Shown here: one piece after another, positions 52,001-64,000 of the stretch | Layout of the letters: every line of letters starts with the position of its first letter | Numbering within the stretch: position 1 is the first letter of the stretch | NCBI RefSeq assembly: GCF_002234675.1 | Contig: NC_019881.2 | Location: 16,736,494 to 16,800,493 of the forward strand | Direction of reading: 5' to 3' | Origin: Oryzias latipes | Taxonomy: Eukaryota; Chordata; Actinopteri; Beloniformes; Adrianichthyidae | DNA: 64,000 nt | Translations under genes and position numbers: made by a program | Notes under the pieces: model-generated | What the model saw: the letters and a program-made list of their open reading frames with translations, nothing else | What the model was told of the DNA's origin: nothing | The model's database searches: none

Positions 52001-52411
52001 AAAGACCCTCCTTCAGCTGACCCTGGTCTCTATCGAACCTCTTCCTGCTTGGAGATGGCCTCACAGCCACAAGGTGACGGTCCCTCCAAGTGCTCATCCT
52101 CCTACTCTTCATCCCCTGAACGTTGGAGAGGCAGCTCCTCCTCGTGTTCGCTCTACCGAGCCTCTCTTGGAGGCTCCTCTCTGGTCCTCTGTCCAAGCCC
52201 AGGGCGACACAGACAGCTAATTCTCGAGAAGGAGGGCGCAAACCTCCCGACCTCCTCCGACCCACAAAGACAGTACCAAACTCTGGGGTCGGCCTCACAA
52301 GAAAGCCTAAACCCGTCAACGGCAGCGGATCAATCCGTGCAGGAAGAATTCATCAGTGTTTGCAGACAGATCGATGCTTCAAGCATCTGCAGCGAGACTA
52401 TTGATTTATAA
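34017..52411 (+). CDS. prrt4: proline-rich transmembrane protein 4 (PRRT4)
   Basis: Three coding exons, 34017-35220, 40093-40212 and 50409-52411, joined at phase 1 each time (cacaag|gtaaga, ttcctcag|AG, gcacag|gtgagg, tttgcag|GG): 3327 nt, 1108 aa. ATG 34017 opens a signal peptide (residues 1-25, LALLLWYFLLL). A long Ser/Thr/Pro-rich ectodomain follows, with a 71-residue tandem duplication at 34614-35039 (residues about 200-341). The last exon holds about seven hydrophobic segments, near residues 540-562, 571-593, 613-631, 645-669, 680-705, 739-762 and 781-803, then a Ser-rich cytoplasmic tail. That architecture, and a position between leptin and impdh1 as in human, identify PRRT4. The function is unknown. 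The human protein is shorter, about 900 aa; the extra length here is in the ectodomain. An additional small in-phase exon cannot be excluded. Confidence 0.9.
34614..35039 (+). repeat. in-frame tandem duplication, 2 x 213 bp, inside prrt4
   Basis: Unit 1 is 34614-34826 and unit 2 is 34827-35039, each 71 codons. Both encode ITTALTWHATTPDPIEVMTT and the PANKL and KDSTVSDVL blocks. The nucleotide match is high, so the duplication is fairly recent. It lengthens the Ser/Thr-rich, probably O-glycosylated ectodomain without changing frame. Confidence 0.9.
35221..40092 (+). other. prrt4 intron between coding exons 1 and 2
   Basis: 4.9 kb, AT-rich. It contains the short RTE-derived element at about 36285-36510 and otherwise no recognisable gene. 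The frame at 39555-39785 (minus) was examined and not supported. Confidence 0.6.
36285..36510 (+). mobile_element. short internally deleted (SINE-like) relative of the RTE-type LINE
   Basis: It has both ends of the 44.4-47.5 kb LINE without the middle. The 5' motif 'tcaggaagggcatccggcg' is at about 36409-36427, and the 3' motif 'gctgtggcgacacctga' at about 36475-36491. Only about 50 bp lie between them, where the full element has 3 kb of ORF. This is a non-autonomous derivative presumably mobilised by the LINE reverse transcriptase. It is older than the full copy. Confidence 0.75.
41473..41724 (+). mobile_element. LINE 3' end, 5'-truncated (same family as 21833-22091)
   Basis: Matches the copy nested in the Tc1 element from 'ttaattctgtctgataaaag' to 'catttcaaatcaaaatcaaa' with few differences. 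It lies in sense orientation in the prrt4 intron and supplies an AATAAA close to its end. Only the 3'UTR is present, so the clade is uncertain. Confidence 0.75.
44394..47548 (+). mobile_element. full-length RTE-type non-LTR retrotransposon (LINE)
   Basis: 3155 bp bounded by an exact 16-bp target duplication, cctcttcagatgtgtc, at 44378-44393 and 47549-47564. Length and a single long ORF fit the RTE clade. The 5' leader has 'tcaggaagggcatccggcg' (about 44489-44507). The 3' end reads 'gctgtggcgacccctgatg', then a purine tail (gaaagagaaagaagaga) instead of poly(A). The 5' junction contains a second partial copy of the target sequence ('cagatgtgtc' at about 44404-44413), perhaps filler from second-strand priming. 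It lies in sense in the prrt4 intron. The intact ORF and perfect duplication point to recent insertion. Confidence 0.92.
44527..47520 (+). CDS. RTE-type LINE ORF: AP-like endonuclease plus reverse transcriptase
   Basis: 997 aa, uninterrupted. Residues 60-300 are an exonuclease-endonuclease-phosphatase domain: LNVG (N68), QET (E95), GYAP (Y164), GADFN (D200, N202), QVDYIL (D267) and RQHRMV (H294), all catalytic positions present. The reverse transcriptase occupies about 530-800: KSGKAVGPDDVP, YRGMKL, QYGFMPRKSTTDA, FVDLEKAYDRVPRE, GLHQGSALSPFLF and FADD (747-750, the polymerase aspartates). The C-terminal part carries 'LRWFGHVQRR' and 'GRRARGRPKRRYMD'. Such ORFs are often mis-annotated as 'craniofacial development protein 2-like'. 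The enzyme nicks target DNA and reverse-transcribes its own RNA in the nucleus. No separate ORF1 was seen. It is potentially active. Confidence 0.95.
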   Translation: MRIIHNTLDIPDRSRPGLTTTATDAVNLQGVGGNLTTVGRRKRGGRRVRGQREKGKGRNIGLRIGTLNVGTMTGKGRELADMMERRKVDVLCVQETRWKGSKARSIGGGYKLFYHGVDRKRNGVGVILKGEFVNSVLEVKRVSDRMMSLKLEIEGVMVNVVSGYAPQVGCELEVKDRFWSELDEVIESFPRGERVVIGADFNGHVGEGNRGDEEVMGRFGVKERNLEGQMVVDFAKRMEMAVVNTYFQKREEHRVTYRSGGRSTQVDYILCRRGHLREVNDCKVVVGESVARQHRMVVCKMTLEVRKKKIGKTEKKTKWWKLQNEETCEEFRQKLRQVLGGQDELPEDWETTAEIIRETGRKVLGVSSGKRKDGKETWWWNEEVQECVQRKRLAKRKWDVERTEEGRQEYKEAQRRVKREVAKAKQKAYDELYDRLDTKEGEKDLYRLARQRDRDGKDVQQIRAIKDRDGKVLTTQESVQKRWKEYFEELMNVENDRERREEDVVVVEQEVAEIGKDEVRKALKRMKSGKAVGPDDVPVEVWKCLGETAVEFLTRLFNRILESEKMPEEWRRSVLVPIFKNKGDTQNCSNYRGMKLMSHTMKLWERVVEARLRKKVEICEQQYGFMPRKSTTDAIFALRMLMEKYREGQKELHCVFVDLEKAYDRVPREELWYCMRSSGVAEKYVRVVQDMYERSITVVRCAVGQTEEFKVEVGLHQGSALSPFLFAMLMDRLTDEVRQESPWTMMFADDIVICSESREQVEEQLERWRFALERRGMKVSRSKTEYMCLNERDQGRSVRLQGAEVKKVQEFKYLGSTVQCDGECGKEVKRRVQAGWSGWRKVSGVLCDRRVSARLKGKVYKTVVRPALLYGLETVAVRQRQEAEMEVAEMKMLRFSLGVTRLDRIRNEYIRGTAHVACVSDKVREARLRWFGHVQRRDSGYIGRRMLEMELPGRRARGRPKRRYMDVLTEDMKLANVRVEDVHDRVRWKRMIRCGDP
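50178..50253. repeat. TA/TATACA microsatellite
   Basis: Alternating 'tatatacatatatatacata' units followed by pure TA and a T run, about 150 bp before the last prrt4 exon. Probably length-variable. Confidence 0.9.
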
Positions 52412-52915
52412 TGGAGGCTGATGAAAGATCGTTTGGAGGTTCCTGAGCGTCTCCTCTGTGTACCCAATTAACTGGATTTTTACAGTATTGCATGTCAGCT
52501 TTACAAACATCATGAAAGACTTGTGGCGGCCAAAACATTTATGTGAGGTTTGCTGAGATATTTGCTTGGATAGTTGATATTACCAAGGATTCAAGTGCCA
52601 AGACCGTCAAAAGCCACGAGGTCATTTGTACATTTTGTGTGTGATGACGAGAATGAGTTTGTGTTAGTGTTATTGCTTTGCAACATTCATGTAGATCGTA
52701 CTGTGATCGAGTTAAGTAATTAAATACTACTGAGGTTATACATTTCAAAATGAATCATTGCACCCTTTTGGTTGAATCAGCGGAAACCTCCCAACATGAA
52801 GTGCTTTAAAGTTCTGCAAACAGCGACCTCTACTGGTAAAAGCACGACTTCATAAAGGCCATTTGTTAGGACTGGAATTCTAATTTATTTATGTTTCATA
52901 TGAATACATTGTTTA

Positions 52916-52921
52916 AATAAA
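52916..52921 (+). terminator. prrt4 polyadenylation signal
   Basis: AATAAA about 505 bp after the prrt4 stop codon, followed by T-rich sequence. It gives a 3'UTR of about 0.5 kb. It is the first canonical signal downstream of the stop. Confidence 0.6.
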
Positions 52922-52998
52922 GACTTTTATAATATCTGAGTTTTTTAATTATTTAGAAGACAAGAACAAAGACAGTAGTCCACACACTGTAATATTAA

Positions 52999-53004
52999 TT
53001 TATT
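52999..53004 (-). terminator. possible impdh1 polyadenylation signal
   Basis: TTTATT on the plus strand is AATAAA on the minus strand. It would give impdh1 a 3'UTR of about 1.7 kb (52990-54685) ending roughly 70 bp from the prrt4 signal. Nearer non-canonical signals may be used instead. Confidence 0.35.
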
Positions 53005-53995
53005 CTTTTGACATATTAAACAGCAAAAGCAAGTCGTCTCTTCCTGTTTTACTGTAAACATGTTCTGATTTTCCTCACAATCCTCTAATGGATTTACTAA
53101 ATACTGAGTGTTTCACCATTCATTTAGAAACGGAACTGCCAGCTGCGACTGTGGAAGCTGCCACAACACGATGGCAACATTTAAAAAGGTGGAAAATCAT
53201 ATAAGAGCAACACAAAAATCACATCTCTCTGGTATTATGATTGTTGTGCTTTTCAGATGGACTACAATGACCTACAGCTTGACAATAAGACATCTGAAAA
53301 ACCTGACCTCTAAGTAGGAAGTCTCCTTAAACTGAAAAGCGGTGTATATTTTCTATACCCCCCCCCCATTTCCATTTGACCGGAGTTCAGTTGTGAGGTC
53401 CATCTTCAAGCAAAAACCCCGTGTTGTGTCTTCCTCTTGTACACAAGAGAAGGAACTTGCTTCTAAAATAAAGACAGTATCCGCAGTCGGGACGTCCTGT
53501 ATGAAAACGTTAGAAAAACCTACTTCTACAAAAAAGCTGCACGACCAACGGGGGCGCAAGATAAGGAAACGTCTGTGGATCCACACATTTCAACTGAGAG
53601 TGCAGTGTTTAACCATCTCTGCTTTCAAGGCATATCTCTGGTGAAAAACAAACATGTAACTTATTACAGAGAACTTATGCCATAACATCGATGCAAAAAC
53701 AAACAAGTTGCAAAAGTTTTAAGTTAGAAAACCAGAACAGGTGTAAATACACTTGGCAGTCAGTATGTATGCAGGTAAAGCAGAATATAAATAGAGCCTC
53801 CTTAGGCTGAGTGAAAAAGCAAACACATATCAAAACCACTTCATTTTAAGTTCAAAGCCCGCAGGAAGTGTGAAATAAAGATTTCTTTTTTTTTTGGAAA
53901 GTATTCAAGTTAATTTTAAATTGTCGTTTGTGATTATTCTTAGAAATGTACCTGATCTCTAGCTTTTGGTCCCACATGAACACTCAGAGAGGGGC

Positions 53996-54017
53996 GGGGG
54001 GGGGGGGGGGGGGGGGG
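53996..54017 (+). repeat. run of 22 G
   Basis: A pure G22 tract preceded by ggggc at 53991-53995. On the minus strand, the sense strand of the putative impdh1 3'UTR, it is C22. The G strand could form a quadruplex. The exact length may be affected by sequencing error. Confidence 0.9.
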
Positions 54018-54685
54018 TTTGGCTCAGAACGTTTCAGGGCTAATTTGAGTGTTAACAGTTGTCAGGAAAGCAGGACTGATTGCAGGTAAGCTACCAAACG
54101 ACGCTAACACACATCTATAAAAACAAGACTTGCTGAGTAATAAACATGATGTGATGCGGCATAAACATCTTTTACCTGTAACAACGTAGAAATGCAGGGA
54201 GAAAAACAAACACTAACTAGCATCTTAAGAGTTCACGAAGTGTGTGAAGAAGAGGACAGACTAAATAAGAAAAAAAGAAAGAAAAGATATTGCCAACCTG
54301 GACCATGGCTGTTCTGGACAGAAAAAAGTACCTTCACTTTGTTCTCTCACATCCATTGATTCACATTATTCGTTCTGTTCATGTATGACACTGAAATGGG
54401 GTTGGACAGTCGTTAGATGGGTGTAAATGTTATTCCAAAAATCTCTGCTGTGCCAGTTCCTTAAAGTGTATCGTCCGAGGTTTGGGGTTCGGAAAAGTTT
54501 GAAGGTTCTCACTTTGCTACAATGCTCCTCTCTCCTGTCCAAATCAACTGTCTGGGAACACAGAGAGGGATTGGGTATGACACGGGAGAACCCAGTGTGT
54601 GAACCTGGTGATGGTGTTTTGGCAGAAGTGGCGGTTTAACATTTGGTCACCGTTAAAATTTGGTTATGAAGTGCACTCCAGCCCT

Positions 54686-62190
<7,505 letters not shown>

Positions 62191-63308
62191 CTGAAAAACA
62201 TACACAAACGCATCACATCAAGGTGTCACAACATTTTGCTGAAAGGAGGTGAAGGTTTTCTAGTAAAAATTGTTGAAAGTGATTAAACATTTGTTGGAAG
62301 TTTTTAAAGAAGATTTCAATGGGAAAAAAAGGGTGAAAAAAAGTTTTTAACATAAAAACAACAGAATGAGAAAAACTTAAAGCATGAATGAACTTCGGAT
62401 TTAAAAAAAAATCTAATTTATCTCTGGCCAAAGGAAACAACCAGTTAAATTAAAATCTATTTTCCCTCCTTACTGGAAAATGACTGTGCAGAACAATAGC
62501 TGAGCACAAAAACTAAGTGACAGACTGCTAGGAAGCTAGACGTGGCTCTTTTCAGATCTGTGTTTAAATACAACACCAGGTAGAAGGAGATAAGTGCTTC
62601 AGAGAGACAGATGTGTTTGTTTCTTCTGGCAGGGTCTCTGTGTATTTAGTGCTCTTTGCAGATGGGTGTGAAACAGGTCAGGGACAAATGGGAAGACGGG
62701 AATAAGGGCCTCTTTATACTTCAGGGGAACAGAAGTAAACTCAACTGTCAAAAGGAAAATTGTAAGTAGGAATAAACCCAGACTGTTGAAGCGAGAGCCA
62801 CTGCAAACTGTGAAAACAGAGGCGGTTTCCCTCGTCTCAACAGAAAAAGGACCAGACAGGCCTGAAATAGATTCACTTATAAGGAGGAGTCACTACAAAC
62901 CAAAAGAAAGCAAGAAGACACATCTGTTGGAGCTTAGTGGGATCCACAAACCTCAACTGGAGCAGAGAGAGTCCTACTGGCTGAGCCTGAGGAGAATGTC
63001 AGTTTGCTGTTATAAGCTGAGGCAAACTCTGGCTCTCTCGTGGTCATATTATGGTTTTTATTTGAATGCAAAATGTAGACAAATGAGAAATGCTAATGGT
63101 CAAGTGGGAGTGGTTCAGCAGAAACACAAAGATCAGAGCGGAGCTTCACTGGTCTTGTGTTTTCAAAGGAAACTGGTGATATTTTATAGTCTCTTTAGGA
63201 TCGGTGTGTATAAATCCTCACGATAAATGTGTTGTCTATCACAATATATGTTTTTTTTTCTAGATTTCAAAATCCTACTAGAAAAGCAAACTTAGCACAA
63301 ATAGATTA
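62191..63308 (-). other. impdh1 intron, 5' part
   Basis: No sequence resembling the first IMPDH coding exon was found here, so that exon must lie beyond the right edge. The 146-codon plus-strand frame at 62786-63226 resembles nothing known and is not supported. Confidence 0.5.
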
Positions 63309-63740
63309 CCGTAATTTCTGGACTACAAGCCGCTACTTTTTTCCTGCGCTTACAGTCCTGCAGCTTATTCAGTGACGCGGCTAATTATTGGATTTTATTG
63401 GCGGCCACCGTGTACGTATCTTTGGACACAGTGAATGGTTTGAATTCTCTAACATCAAACACAAGTCATTTGTTTTTCAACACACCTCTAAGCAGCCAAA
63501 CAGCATGGACCTCACTTCAGGTCTTAGACACTTCAGTCATGGTTCAACAAAACGAAACACGCATGTCCAGCCGCATCCCAGAATCCTTTGGTGCCATTAG
63601 ACCCAACGTGCACGTGATCGCCGCTACAATATGATGAAGCTTTCAAGTTAAAAGCAATCGTTAAAAGCAGCGTGAAAAAATCACCAACGGGTTTGGAAAA
63701 GCCGGTCAGCTGCGTGACGGAGAGAACAGCGCATGCTCAG
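63309..63740 (+). mobile_element. decayed DNA transposon with 'ccgtaatttctggactacaa' terminus
   Basis: The left end 'taccgtaatttctggactac', then 'aagccgcta' and 'gcggctaatta', is a well-known fish DNA transposon terminus. At 63629-63757 the plus strand encodes YDEAFKLKAIVKSSVKK, the start of a psq/CENP-B-like helix-turn-helix found in pogo/jerky-type transposases. It then reaches a stop. The frame upstream is shifted by one base at this point, so it is dead. It may continue beyond 63740. Confidence 0.6.
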
Positions 63741-64000
63741 GAGTGCATTTACCTCTGAGTCATAGTGACTCGGCTGGCTGCACGTAAATATGTGGCAATA
63801 ATATCAGCCTTTATTTTGTCGGGACACGACTGGAAACACAAATTGACGTGGTCGTGTTAACGGTTTCTAAGGACTGAGCAGAGATTTGCATTGAAACGCT
63901 CACAGCCTCCGTGTGAGCTGGAGACTGCGTGTCGTGTGAGCTGCGGGGCCGATGGCAGTCTGAAGGCTCCCACACGTAACAACGCATCCGCCCCTCATAC

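Noticed and set aside
62786-63226. 146-codon frame as a new gene
   Set aside because: It lies in the impdh1 intron, shows no family resemblance or splice signals, and is within the length range of chance frames here.

Overview
This is a vertebrate, almost certainly teleost, nuclear window. The genes have GT-AG introns, intron sizes are moderate, and the repeats (Tc1, hAT-like, RTE-type LINE, tRNA-derived SINE) are typical of fish. The conserved block mir-129-1 / leptin / prrt4 / impdh1 corresponds to human 7q32. The leptin looks like the percomorph B form, which suggests a percomorph such as a medaka relative; the species is inference.

Layout. 1-3.0 kb: repeats with no gene. 3.2-6.7 kb: a TATA/CRE promoter-like stretch with a strong splice donor at 3406, then a mir-129 hairpin at 6559-6630 (plus strand). 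6.7-12.9 kb: no gene, but a 124-bp perfect fold-back element and a hAT-like element. 12.9-13.8 kb: leptin (plus, two coding exons, 158 aa). 15.4-19.0 kb: a TMEM53-like DUF829 alpha/beta-hydrolase gene (minus, three coding exons, 330 aa) with a CpG-rich promoter. 19.2-28.2 kb: no gene; a Tc1 copy split by a LINE 3' end, an inverted-repeat hAT with perfect 8-bp target duplications, and older repeats. 28.3-52.9 kb: prrt4 (plus). It has a probable 5'UTR exon and three coding exons joined in phase to 1108 aa. Its last intron carries a full-length RTE-type LINE with an intact 997-aa ORF and a perfect 16-bp target duplication. 52.9-62.2 kb: impdh1 (minus, convergent with prrt4). Thirteen coding exons cover everything except about the first 33 residues, which lie beyond the window. 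63.3-64 kb: a decayed DNA transposon with a transposase helix-turn-helix remnant.

The genes do not form a pathway: leptin is a secreted hormone, IMPDH1 makes xanthosine monophosphate for guanine nucleotide synthesis, PRRT4 is a multi-pass membrane protein of unknown function, and mir-129 is a neuronal microRNA. They are held together by ancient synteny. Compared with human, RBM28 is missing between leptin and prrt4 and a DUF829 gene sits there. I found no clearly new biological system. The best leads are the pri-mir-129 locus (promoter, 14-bp GC hairpin, and a spliced 31-codon ORF running into the miRNA), the fold-back element, the young RTE element with its short deletion derivative, and a 71-residue tandem duplication in the PRRT4 ectodomain.
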